12,246 nt of DNA from Ramlibacter sp. Lineage in GTDB: Bacteria; Pseudomonadota; Gammaproteobacteria; Burkholderiales; Burkholderiaceae_C. Of the stretch, positions 1-7,293 are shown one piece after another (position 1 is the stretch's first letter; each line of letters opens with the position of its first letter). The stretch lies in assembly GCA_025351615.1 (NCBI GenBank), contig JANXVP010000387.1, positions 1 to 12,246 on the forward strand, read 5' to 3'. The position numbers were made by a program, and so were the translations under genes. Below the pieces are notes generated by a model. That model saw only the letters and a program-made list of their open reading frames with translations, searched no databases and was not told where the DNA came from.

Positions 1-51
1 GGCGGCGAACCGGACGCTTGACAGAACTTTACATGCGGCGCGTCAGCCCAC

Positions 52-95
52 TTGCATTTTGAGTCGTTGACGAGATAATGGGAAAACTACCCATT
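52..95 (+). promoter_or_regulatory. Possible sigma-70 promoter with overlapping inverted repeat upstream of the DUF1800 gene
   Basis: A -10-like GATAAT at 74-79 (five of six consensus bases) lies 16 bases after a weak -35-like TTGCAT at 52-57. The repeat AATGGG-N7-CCCATT at 77-95 overlaps the end of the -10 element and the likely start site, which is where a repressor would bind. Its right half contains TACCCAT, which fits the heptamer TACYYMT known for NarL/LuxR-type regulators, but the arms are not in the standard 7-2-7 arrangement. The first 143 bases show no gene in either strand. The promoter and operator readings are inference. Confidence 0.35.
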
Positions 96-143
96 CACTG
101 ATGGCCGCTATCCCGCTGGCCGCAGAATTTCAGGAGCTGCCCA

Positions 144-1871
144 ATGGTCACCATTCAGGACTACCTCTGTGCCGATGCGCCCCCGGACGCCAATCCAATG
201 CCCGGTTTTGCGGCGCTGCCGTCTTCACTCGCAGCGGCGGTACTTCTGGCTTCCTGTGGCGGGGGTTCTGGAGGCGGAGATGTTGCTGCGCCGGTGTCGG
301 GCACAACGCCTGCGCCGGCGCCAGTTGCCGGCACGCCCGATCCAAAACCGCAGAATCTGTCTGCGAGTGACGCCTCGCGCTTCCTGGCGCAAGCCACACT
401 GGGGGCGGGCAAGAGCGACATCGCGGCAGTGCAGGCCGGCGGTGTGGCGGCATGGATCGACGCGCAATTTGCGATTCCCCAGACCCAGAGCCACTACGAC
501 TGGCTGGTCGCGAAGGGCTACAACGCCGAAACCTTCCGGAACAGCGCAAGCGGCCTGGACAACTCGATCTGGCGCAAGCTGATCGCCAGCCCCGACGCGC
601 TTCGCCAGCGCGTCACGCTGGCACTTTCGGAAATGTGCGTGGTTTCGGTGCTGGGCGTTGCGGCGCCATGGCGGCAGTTCGCGGTCGGCAACTACCTCGA
701 CCTGCTCGAAGCGAACGCCTTCGGCAACTACCGGACCCTGCTGGGGCAGATCTCCCTGAGCACTGCGATGGGGTACTACCTCACGTTCCGCGGCAACGTC
801 AAGGCCAATCCGGTCACCGGCAGCCAGCCCGACGAAAACTATGCGCGCGAGCTGATGCAGCTGATGACCGTCGGCCTGTACAAGCTCAACACGGATGGCA
901 GCGCGCAGGCCGCGGAGACCTACGGGCAGTCCGACGTCAGCGGACTCGCCCGCGTGTTCACCGGCTGGGACCTCGATGTCGCCGGCCTGGCGAGTCCGCT
1001 TCCGCCCGACGTCCATCGCCGGCCGATGGCCCAGGTGGCCAGCCGCTACGAGACTGGCAGCAAGAGCTTCCTGGGAGTCACGGTACCGGCCGGTGCGTCG
1101 GCTGCGGCCGGCCTGGGCACGGCGCTCGACACGCTGTTCGCGCATCCCAACCTGCCGCCCTTCATCAGCCGCCAATTGATCCAGCGGCTGGTCACCAGCA
1201 ATCCGGGCAGTGGCTATGTCGCCCGTGTGGCGGCGATTTTTGCGGACAACGGCGCTGGCGTGCGCGGCGACATGAAGGCGGTGATCCGTGCCATCCTGCT
1301 GGACAGCGATGCACGCAGCGGGGCCAATGCTTCGTCCACCACATTCGGCAAGTTGCGAGAGCCGGTGACGCGCTTCCTGAACTGGGCCCGGGCCTTCAAC
1401 GCAACGTCCAGGGGCGATACCTGGGCAATCAACGACCTGTCCGATCCGGCGACGAAGCTGGGCCAGAGTCCGATGCGCTCGCCTTCCGTCTTCAACTTTT
1501 TCCGACCCGGGTATGTGCCGCCCAACAGCGCGATCGCGGCGCAAGGCCTGACTGCGCCGGAGTTCCAGATCACCACCGAATCGTCGGTCGCGGGATATGT
1601 CAATTTCATGCAGAAGGCGGTGAGCGGCGTCAATGTCGGCGACGTGAAGTCGGACTACGCGACGCTGCTGCCCCTGGCTGCCGATTCACGCGCCCTGCTG
1701 GACGAACTCAACCTGGTGCTCGCGGCCAGCCAGATCCCGGCCGCGACCCTGGGCGTCCTGCAGGCCGCTCTGGATTCCATCCCGGCCACGACCGACACGG
1801 GCAAGCTCAATCGCGTCTGGGCGGGCTTGACCCTGGTGTTGGCGGCGCCCGAATACATCGTCCAGAAATAA
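144..1871 (+). CDS. DUF1800 family protein, probable lipoprotein
   Basis: A 575-residue protein of the DUF1800 family, whose biochemical role is unknown. Residues 31-38 form a hydrophobic run ending in a lipobox, Leu-Ala-Ser-Cys38, followed by a Gly/Ser-rich stretch and a Pro/Ala-rich linker to about residue 70. The conserved domain fills the rest: the family opening ASRFLAQATLG near residue 77, ENYAREL at 231-237 and VFTGW at 271-275. The start at 144 has a good Shine-Dalgarno, AGGAG at 132-136 with a 7-base gap. An ATG at 198 would instead give a conventional 19-residue lipoprotein signal, but without a basic residue. It is read with the DUF1501 gene 9 bases downstream, a pairing often seen in bacteria. 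The family call is secure; membrane anchoring is inferred from the lipobox. Confidence 0.88.
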   Translation: MVTIQDYLCADAPPDANPMPGFAALPSSLAAAVLLASCGGGSGGGDVAAPVSGTTPAPAPVAGTPDPKPQNLSASDASRFLAQATLGAGKSDIAAVQAGGVAAWIDAQFAIPQTQSHYDWLVAKGYNAETFRNSASGLDNSIWRKLIASPDALRQRVTLALSEMCVVSVLGVAAPWRQFAVGNYLDLLEANAFGNYRTLLGQISLSTAMGYYLTFRGNVKANPVTGSQPDENYARELMQLMTVGLYKLNTDGSAQAAETYGQSDVSGLARVFTGWDLDVAGLASPLPPDVHRRPMAQVASRYETGSKSFLGVTVPAGASAAAGLGTALDTLFAHPNLPPFISRQLIQRLVTSNPGSGYVARVAAIFADNGAGVRGDMKAVIRAILLDSDARSGANASSTTFGKLREPVTRFLNWARAFNATSRGDTWAINDLSDPATKLGQSPMRSPSVFNFFRPGYVPPNSAIAAQGLTAPEFQITTESSVAGYVNFMQKAVSGVNVGDVKSDYATLLPLAADSRALLDELNLVLAASQIPAATLGVLQAALDSIPATTDTGKLNRVWAGLTLVLAAPEYIVQK

Positions 1872-1880
1872 GGAGTTGCC

Positions 1881-3287
1881 ATGAACCACTTCCCCACGAT
1901 CCGTCCCGACAACGCCGCGCGCCGGGCCTTCCTGCAGCGTGGAGCCGCCCTGTCGCTGGCAGCCGGCGCTGCGCCCTGGGCGCTCAGCCTCGCCGCGATT
2001 GGAGAGGCCGCCGCGGCAACGGCGACCGACTACAAGGCGCTGGTGTGCGTGTTCCTCTACGGCGGCAACGACTATGCGAACACCCTGGTTTCCTATGACA
2101 GCGCAAGCTACAGCGCCTACCAGGGCTTTCGCGGCAACATCGCGATCGATCGCAACGCACTGGCGGCCACGGTGCTCAATCCGGCGATCCCTTTCGCTGA
2201 CGGCCGCCAGTTCGCCCTCGCGCCGGGCCTGGGACCGCTGGTGCCGCTGTTCGACGCCGGCAAGATGGCTGTGCTGCTGAACGTCGGGACCTTGATCCAG
2301 CCGACCAGCAAGCTGCAGTACACCAACAACTCGGTGCCGTTGCCGCCGAAGCTGTTCTCGCACAACGATCAGCAGTCGTTCTGGCAGTCGTCGTCACCCG
2401 AGGGAGCTGCGTCGGGCTGGGGCGGGCGGATGGGCGACTTGTATGCCGCCGGCAATGGCAACGCCACGTTCACATGCGTCAGCGTCACCGGCAACGCGGT
2501 GTTTCTCTCCGGCAAGAGCGCAGTGCAGTACCAGGTCACGCCGGCCGGACCGGTACCGGTGGCGGGAATCAAGGGCCCGCTGTTCGGCTCCGCCGCCTGC
2601 TCGCAGGCGCTGCAAAACCTGATGACGCAGCCGCGCACCCACCTGTTCGAGAGCGAATACGCGCGGGTTTCCAGCCGGTCGATCGATGCCAACGACCAGC
2701 TCTCCGCCGCGCTTGCAGGCGCCAATGTTGCAACCGCCTTTCCGCCAGGCAACGGTCTGGGAGACCAGCTGAAAATGGTGGCCCGGATGATCGCGGCCCG
2801 TGGCGCCACGGGTGCGAAGCGGCAGGTGTTCTTCGTGTCGCTCGGCGGCTTTGACAACCACGACGGTCTCGCGACGGCGCATCCGGCGCTGATGACCAGT
2901 GTCGGCGATGCGCTCGCCGCTTTCTACCAGGCAACCGTGGACCTGGGCGTGGCCGACCAGGTCACGACCTTCACCGGTTCCGACTTCGGCCGGACACTGG
3001 TCAGCAACAACGACGGGTCGGACCACGGTTGGGGCAACATGCACTTCGTGCTTGGGGGCCAGGTGCAGGGCAAGTCGTATGTCGGCAGCGCTCCGACGCT
3101 GGCCAACAACGGGCCGGACGATGTCGGGCAGGGGCGCTTGCTGCCGGCCATTGCGGTGGACCAGCTGGCTTCGACCCTAGCGACCTGGTTCGGTGTCTCG
3201 CCCACGGACCAGACCAGCGTGTTGCCCAATCTGGGCAACTACAGCGCGCGGGATCTCGGGTTCATGTCGGCAAAAGCTGCCGCCTGA
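1881..3287 (+). CDS. DUF1501 family protein, Tat-exported
   Basis: A 468-residue member of the DUF1501 family, which is related in fold to alkaline phosphatases and sulfatases but has no settled substrate. The N-terminus carries a twin-arginine signal (ARRAFLQRG from residue 13, then a hydrophobic Ala/Leu-rich stretch to about residue 47), so the protein is probably folded before export to the periplasm. Family landmarks are the YGGND motif around residues 60-64, SHNDQQSFW from residue 160, GGFDNHDG at 322-329, and Asp368-Phe-Gly-Arg with Asp381-His-Gly-Trp. These Asp/His clusters are where metal ligands would be expected. AAGGAG at 1870-1875 lies 5 bases before the ATG and overlaps the stop of the DUF1800 gene, so the two genes form an operon and probably act together in the envelope. 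Substrate unknown. Confidence 0.88.
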   Translation: MNHFPTIRPDNAARRAFLQRGAALSLAAGAAPWALSLAAIGEAAAATATDYKALVCVFLYGGNDYANTLVSYDSASYSAYQGFRGNIAIDRNALAATVLNPAIPFADGRQFALAPGLGPLVPLFDAGKMAVLLNVGTLIQPTSKLQYTNNSVPLPPKLFSHNDQQSFWQSSSPEGAASGWGGRMGDLYAAGNGNATFTCVSVTGNAVFLSGKSAVQYQVTPAGPVPVAGIKGPLFGSAACSQALQNLMTQPRTHLFESEYARVSSRSIDANDQLSAALAGANVATAFPPGNGLGDQLKMVARMIAARGATGAKRQVFFVSLGGFDNHDGLATAHPALMTSVGDALAAFYQATVDLGVADQVTTFTGSDFGRTLVSNNDGSDHGWGNMHFVLGGQVQGKSYVGSAPTLANNGPDDVGQGRLLPAIAVDQLASTLATWFGVSPTDQTSVLPNLGNYSARDLGFMSAKAAA

Positions 3288-3664
3288 GGACTCGCCGAAG
3301 GGGGCGCCGCAGACGAAGCGGAGCACGCGTTTTCCAGCGGGCTGTGACGGGATGAAAAAGCCCGAGGCAGCAGGCCGTGAAACCTGCTGGCGATGTCGAA
3401 CAGGGCCTCGCGCGCCTTCGCTTCACCCTGCAGTGCCGCCAGGACGACCATGAGGTCGGCCCGGAGGTACCACAACTCCTGCAGGTCTTGGGCCGACTCG
3501 ATCCTGCGAGCGATGCCCAGCGCGGCGACCGCGACAGGCCGCCCCAAGGCTGCGTTCATGGATCGCCGGATGTCTGCCATCGCGTCCTCCAGGGCCGGCG
3601 TTGCCTGCGACCCTGCGCCAATCACGCTACAGATGCTGCCAAGCGTCGAGTTCCAGATGCGCAT
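3239..3664 (-). CDS. Hypothetical protein, overlapping the DUF1501 gene tail to tail
   Basis: A 141-residue protein that I do not recognise. It is likely real: a clear Shine-Dalgarno GAGGA lies 6 bases before the ATG, and residues 1-100 have balanced composition with helical, amphipathic character (for example ALEDAMADIRRSM and RRIESAQDLQELWYLRADLM), unlike the Arg/Pro-rich shadow frames nearby. No signal peptide or membrane span is evident. From about residue 102 the sequence turns into a low-complexity Ser/Ala/Pro tail whose last 16 codons run into the 3' end of the convergent DUF1501 gene (3239-3287). That tail may be a read-through extension after loss of an earlier stop. The helical body could suggest a small cytosolic scaffold or phasin-like protein, but this is only a guess. 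Confidence 0.6.
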   Translation of the reverse strand: MRIWNSTLGSICSVIGAGSQATPALEDAMADIRRSMNAALGRPVAVAALGIARRIESAQDLQELWYLRADLMVVLAALQGEAKAREALFDIASRFHGLLPRAFSSRHSPLENACSASSAAPPSASPQAAAFADMNPRSRAL

Positions 3665-3792
3665 GCTGTGTCCTCGGTGAATGTTTGTCGAGCGGGTCCA
3701 GCATCGCAGGGAGCGGCCGACGCGTGTGTGATGCAGTGGGGGACTCCTGCGGAGTTAGTTCACCGAAAATGGAAGGCGAGAGAAAGAAACCA

Positions 3793-3972
3793 ATGGACCT
3801 GAATCCCGCCGGCCTCCTGATCGCCGCAGTGGCGTTTGCCATCGCCTTCGGCGTGGCGAAGCTCATCACCCGGGGCAAGCGCCGGCGCGAAAGCGAAAGG
3901 CAACGACAGGTCGAGCGGAAGCCGGAGAGTCGCCAGGTGCGGCGGACGCGGGAGCGCCGTACCGGCCGTTAG
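3793..3972 (+). CDS. Small single-pass membrane protein with basic tail
   Basis: A 59-residue ORF: a hydrophobic segment at residues 6-24 (PAGLLIAAVAFAIAFGVAKL) followed by a very basic tail of about 33 residues rich in Arg, Lys, Glu and Gln. This predicts one membrane helix with the tail in the cytoplasm by the positive-inside rule. An in-frame ATG at 3769 would add eight residues, including two more lysines. Neither start has a strong Shine-Dalgarno; GGAG at 3751-3754 lies 14 bases before the upstream ATG. The Arg-rich tail in a high-GC genome leaves some chance of a spurious ORF, but the membrane segment argues for a gene. It is transcribed away from the minus-strand gene ending at 3664 and is followed by the dyad at 3993-4021. 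Function unknown. Confidence 0.5.
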   Translation: MDLNPAGLLIAAVAFAIAFGVAKLITRGKRRRESERQRQVERKPESRQVRRTRERRTGR

Positions 3973-3992
3973 GGATGGTCTACGCGCGCGTC

Positions 3993-4021
3993 CTACCCCC
4001 TGTCAAACATGACAGGGGTAG
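3993..4021. repeat. Strong intergenic inverted repeat (terminator-like or operator)
   Basis: CCCCTGTCA at 3997-4005 and TGACAGGGG at 4010-4018 are perfect inverted copies separated by AACA. Beyond one unpaired C, CTA and TAG extend the pairing to 3993-4021, giving 12 base pairs. It lies 21 bases after the stop of the small membrane protein gene and about 220 bases before the binding-protein gene. No T-run follows on either strand, so it is not a classical intrinsic terminator. It could be a Rho-associated 3' hairpin or an operator. The rest of 3973-4241 holds no gene or clear promoter that I can support. Confidence 0.55.
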
Positions 4022-4241
4022 CGCCGACCTTGCCCGCTTGTGATTCCTTTTCCCCTTTCAAGGCGTGCTCTGGGACTGGCTTTGATGCTCCTGTATTCAT
4101 AGCGCATCTCTAACAGCCCGGTCTGGAAACAAAGCGTAATAAGCGCGAAAGAGGAGACTTCGTCGGTTGAGTCAGGAGCGCGGCCGCGCGAATACTGTGG
4201 CATCAGGCGGCCCTTCCGTGCCTGTCACCGCAGGAGTTTTC

Positions 4242-5372
4242 ATGAAGCGCAGAATTTTTCTCAACGGCAGCGGCTCCTTTGCGCTCGCGGCTGCAGTCTC
4301 CGCTCCTTGGAGTGGCGGGGTTCACGCTTCGGCGCCCGTCGTGCTGGGTCAATCGGCGGCACTGACTGGACCGCAAGCGGGCTTCGGCTCCGCCCTGCGC
4401 GATGGCATCCAGGCGGCGCTGCAGGCTGCCAACCGCGCTGGCGGCGTCGGCGGCCGGCAGGTCACCCTGCTGTCGCTCGACGACCAGGGAGACAAGGCGA
4501 GGACCGAGGCCAACGTGGCGGCACTCGTTGCCAACCGCCATGTGGTGGGGATGACGGGCTTCACCACCCGCCCTTGCTCCGAAGCCGCCGCGCTGATGGC
4601 GGCGAGTCATGGCATCGCGCTGGTCGGCGCTTTCTCGGGCACGCCGCTGTTGTACGGACCCAAGGCGGCAACCACGTTCACCACCCGCGCGAGCTACGAG
4701 CGCGAGCTGGAGGCGATCGTGCAGCACTACCGCTTCCTCGGCGCGGAGCGGTTCGGCTTTGCGCACCTGGAGGACGCCCGTTCCACCAACGTGCCCCTGC
4801 TCGAATCCATTCTCGGGCGCCTCGGCGGCAAGTTGACGGTGACGGCCGGCGTGGACCGGAAGGGACCGGCCATGAATGCGGCGGCCATCAAGACGCTGGA
4901 AGCGAACAAGCCCGAGGTGTTGATCATCCTGGCCAACAACGCGCCGCTGACGGGCTTGCTGCGCGACTACGCGCCGCGCACGCTGGTGCTCCCGAAGATG
5001 GTGATCTCCTTCGTCGATCGGGAAAAGCTGCTGGCGGACCTGGGCAAGGACGCTGCGGGCGTCGGCTTCAGCGTCGTGGTGCCTGAATACACCAGGGAGA
5101 AATACAGCGTCGTACGCAGCTTCGTGCCGCTGGCGCGCGAGATGAAGGTCGCCGTGACCCCGGTCTCGCTGGAAGGCTACATCACGGGACTGGCCGTGCT
5201 GGAAGGCTTGCGCGAGTCGAGGGCGGAGAGCCGCACCGGATTCATCGAAGGCATGTCCCGGGTCAGCGCGCTCGACCTCGGTTACACCGCGATCCGCTTC
5301 AGCCGCAGCGAAAGAACGGGGTCGCGTTTCGTGGATTTGTCGCTCGCTTCGCGCACGGCCGGCCTGGTCTGA
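4242..5372 (+). CDS. ABC transporter periplasmic substrate-binding protein (branched-chain amino acid type)
   Basis: A 376-residue periplasmic binding protein of the Leu/Ile/Val-binding type (Peripla_BP_6). It has an N-terminal signal with two arginines (KRRIFL, residues 2-7) and a hydrophobic stretch to about residue 30, so export by Sec or Tat is possible. The mature part begins with the family signature GQSAALTGPQAGFG and continues with AANRAGGVGGRQV and a DDQGD motif before the second strand. The ATG at 4242 is chosen because AGGAG at 4232-4236 lies 5 bases upstream and because it puts the signal peptide at the N-terminus. A TTG at 4167 would place 25 polar residues ahead of the signal. 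No permease or ATPase gene is nearby, so it must borrow a transporter encoded elsewhere or act as a sensor. The dioxygenase gene starts 9 bases downstream. Ligand unknown; amino acids, amides or aromatic acids are all seen in this family. Confidence 0.88.
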   Translation: MKRRIFLNGSGSFALAAAVSAPWSGGVHASAPVVLGQSAALTGPQAGFGSALRDGIQAALQAANRAGGVGGRQVTLLSLDDQGDKARTEANVAALVANRHVVGMTGFTTRPCSEAAALMAASHGIALVGAFSGTPLLYGPKAATTFTTRASYERELEAIVQHYRFLGAERFGFAHLEDARSTNVPLLESILGRLGGKLTVTAGVDRKGPAMNAAAIKTLEANKPEVLIILANNAPLTGLLRDYAPRTLVLPKMVISFVDREKLLADLGKDAAGVGFSVVVPEYTREKYSVVRSFVPLAREMKVAVTPVSLEGYITGLAVLEGLRESRAESRTGFIEGMSRVSALDLGYTAIRFSRSERTGSRFVDLSLASRTAGLV

Positions 5373-5381
5373 GGAGTTTCG

Positions 5382-6260
5382 ATGTCGATCCATTTTTCTC
5401 CCATCACCCCCGCGCTGGGTGCGGCGATCCAGGGCATTTCGCTGGCGACCATCGACTCCGCCCAGTTCGACGCGCTGTATCGCATCTGGCAGAAGCACCA
5501 TGTCGTGGTCCTGCGCGGGCAGGCGCTGACCAATCCCCAGTTCGAACGTTTCTCGGCGATGCTTGGCGAGCTGGACCCCCCGCCCAACCAGGGGGCGGGG
5601 CGCAAGAGCGTGCCGGGGCATGCCAACCTGTACGTCGTGTCTAACCGGAAAAACGGCGCCGGCGAGCCGCTCGGTGCGCTCGGTGACGGCGAGGCCCTTT
5701 GGCACACGGACATGTCGTACCTGGCGCGGCCGCCGTTCGCATCGATGTTGTGGGCGATCGAACTGCCGGAGTCGGGCGGGGATACCTGTTTCGCGAGCAT
5801 GCCCGCGGCACTGCGCTCCATGCCTGATGCACTGGTCGAGCGCATCGGGCGGCTGGCGATCAAGCATGACGGCACCTATGACAGCGCCGGTTTCGTCCGC
5901 AAGGGAATGTCGCCGAACGACGACCCGATGGCCTCGGTGGGCACCACCCATCCAATCGTGATCGAGCAGCCGGAAACCGGCGAACACACGCTCTACCTCG
6001 GACGCCGGCGCAACGCTTACATCCCGGGGCTTTCGCTGCCGGAGTCGGAAGCGCTGCTCGATCGGGTCTGGCAGTATGCGACGGCGCCGCAGGTGGTCTT
6101 GCGCCACCAATGGCGGCTGGGCGACGTGGTGTTGTGGAACAACCTGACCACGATGCACCGGCGCGACGCCTTTCCCGCGGACCAGTTTCGCACCCTGCAT
6201 CGTTCGCAGATCAAGGGCAGGTACGTCCCCACCGCCACAGCGCAAAAGGAGGCCGCATGA
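5382..6260 (+). CDS. TauD/TfdA family Fe(II)/2-oxoglutarate-dependent dioxygenase
   Basis: A 292-residue enzyme of the TauD/TfdA family, cytoplasmic, with no signal peptide. These enzymes couple decarboxylation of 2-oxoglutarate to hydroxylation of a substrate, often a sulfonate, phenoxyacid or other carboxylate. The iron triad is complete: His108 and Asp110 in WHTDMSY, and His259 in TTMHRRDAF. Arg270 and Arg274 follow the distal His by 11 and 15 residues, the spacing of Arg266 and Arg270 after His255 in E. coli TauD, where they contact 2-oxoglutarate and the taurine sulfonate. An acidic substrate is therefore plausible. The gene sits between two periplasmic binding protein genes, with a 9-base gap upstream and a 4-base ATGA overlap downstream, so the three are probably co-translated. 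The true substrate cannot be read from sequence. Confidence 0.9.
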   Translation: MSIHFSPITPALGAAIQGISLATIDSAQFDALYRIWQKHHVVVLRGQALTNPQFERFSAMLGELDPPPNQGAGRKSVPGHANLYVVSNRKNGAGEPLGALGDGEALWHTDMSYLARPPFASMLWAIELPESGGDTCFASMPAALRSMPDALVERIGRLAIKHDGTYDSAGFVRKGMSPNDDPMASVGTTHPIVIEQPETGEHTLYLGRRRNAYIPGLSLPESEALLDRVWQYATAPQVVLRHQWRLGDVVLWNNLTTMHRRDAFPADQFRTLHRSQIKGRYVPTATAQKEAA

Positions 6261-7264
6261 TCTCGCGCCGCAACTTCAGCACGGCTTTGGCCGCTGGCCC
6301 GCTGGGCCTCGCGGTCGCGGCGCGCGCCGAGGAAAGTTATCCGAACCGTCCGATCCGGCTGTTGGTGGGCCTGGCCCCGGGCGGCATCGCCGACATCACG
6401 GCGCGGTTCATCGCGCCGCGCCTGGGCGAGATCCTCGGCAGGCAGGTGATCGTGGAAAACCGAACTGGCGCCGGCGGCGCCATCGCCACCCGCACGGTCG
6501 CCGCCAGCGCGCCCGATGGCTACACGCTGCTGATGGCGTTCGACGGCACGCACGTGACGCTGCCGGCGGCCAATCCGGGAATCGGCTTCGAGCCACTGGT
6601 CGATTTCGCGATGATCGGCAAGGTCGTCGACGCGCCGGTGATGATCACGGCGCACCCGAGTTTTCCGGCCCGCGACTTCGGCGAGTTCATAGCCCTCTCG
6701 CGCCAGTCCATCCGCTCCGGATCCGGCACCCGGGTGTACGACTACGGCACATCGGGCGTGGCGAGCACCGGACACCTCACGATGGAACTGCTCAAGCAAC
6801 GCTTTGGCCTCTATGCAGTGCACATTCCCTACCGAGGAGGAGGGGACGCGCGCGCCCAGGTGCTCGGGCGCCAGATTCCGATGATGCTGGCGGCGGTGCC
6901 CGCCACCTCCGGGGACGTCCGTGCCGGCAGCCTCAAAGGGCTGGCAGTGACCAGCGCCCAGCGGTCGCCGGTCCTGCCCGGCGTGCCCACCCTGGCCGAG
7001 CTGGGATACAAGGAAATCGCCGGGCTCGACATCAATTCCTGGGTCGGCTTGATGGCGCCTGCGCGCACGCCCCCTGCGATCGTGGGAAAACTGGATGCCG
7101 CATTGCGCCAGACGATCGCCACCGACGACGTGCACGCACGCCTGCTCAACGCGGGATCTACGCCTGTCCAGAGTTCGCCCGAGCTGTTCAAGGCACAGAT
7201 CGCGGGCGACCTGGCACGCTGGAAAGGCGTGATCCGCGACGCGCACCTGCGGCTCGAAGCCTGA
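6257..7264 (+). CDS. Bug/TctC family tripartite tricarboxylate transporter substrate-binding protein
   Basis: A 335-residue periplasmic binding protein of the Bug (TctC) family, which is greatly expanded in Burkholderiales and binds carboxylates and related small molecules. A twin-arginine-like signal (SRRNFSTAL, residues 3-11) precedes a cleavage region near AARAEE. Family landmarks follow in order: YPNRPIRLLVGLAPGG, VIVENRTGAGG, APDGYTLL, VHIPYRGGG, LAVTSAQRSPVLPGVPT and WVGLMAP. The start at 6257 is chosen for the strong AAGGAGG at 6246-6252 and the ATGA overlap with the dioxygenase stop. The membrane partners TctA and TctB are absent, which is common for Bug proteins. With the ABC-type binding protein and dioxygenase it forms an operon that probably captures and oxidises one acidic compound. 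Confidence 0.93.
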   Translation: MISRRNFSTALAAGPLGLAVAARAEESYPNRPIRLLVGLAPGGIADITARFIAPRLGEILGRQVIVENRTGAGGAIATRTVAASAPDGYTLLMAFDGTHVTLPAANPGIGFEPLVDFAMIGKVVDAPVMITAHPSFPARDFGEFIALSRQSIRSGSGTRVYDYGTSGVASTGHLTMELLKQRFGLYAVHIPYRGGGDARAQVLGRQIPMMLAAVPATSGDVRAGSLKGLAVTSAQRSPVLPGVPTLAELGYKEIAGLDINSWVGLMAPARTPPAIVGKLDAALRQTIATDDVHARLLNAGSTPVQSSPELFKAQIAGDLARWKGVIRDAHLRLEA

Positions 7265-7293
7265 GGTCGCTGCGTTCGCCAGCCCAAGGAGGG

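Noticed and set aside
225..2098. Long frames on both strands over the DUF1800 gene (minus 225-1544, plus 452-2098)
   Set aside because: Arg/Pro/Gln-rich shadow frames; the DUF1800 frame has the conserved motifs.
3368..3389. Hairpin CAGCAGG/CCTGCTG next to AAAAAGCCCG, terminator-like
   Set aside because: It lies inside the minus-strand gene and the run of A bases is not adjacent to a paired stem on the strand where it would act.
3377..3802. Plus-strand ORFs opposite the 141-residue minus-strand gene
   Set aside because: Composition is Arg/Pro/Cys-rich and they lack ribosome sites; the minus-strand frame is the better candidate.
4003..4203. Minus-strand ORF of 66 codons in the intergenic region
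   Set aside because: It starts over the 5' side of the binding-protein operon, has no Shine-Dalgarno support or recognisable features, and ends inside the dyad.
4167..4241. TTG at 4167 as start of the ABC-type binding protein, preceded by an AGGAGA site
   Set aside because: It would add 25 polar residues ahead of the signal peptide; the ATG at 4242 has its own AGGAG and fits the family.
4203..6245. Long open frame of 680 codons on the minus strand
   Set aside because: It is antisense to the binding protein and dioxygenase genes, is rich in Arg, His and Gln, and has no family features. High GC keeps this frame open.
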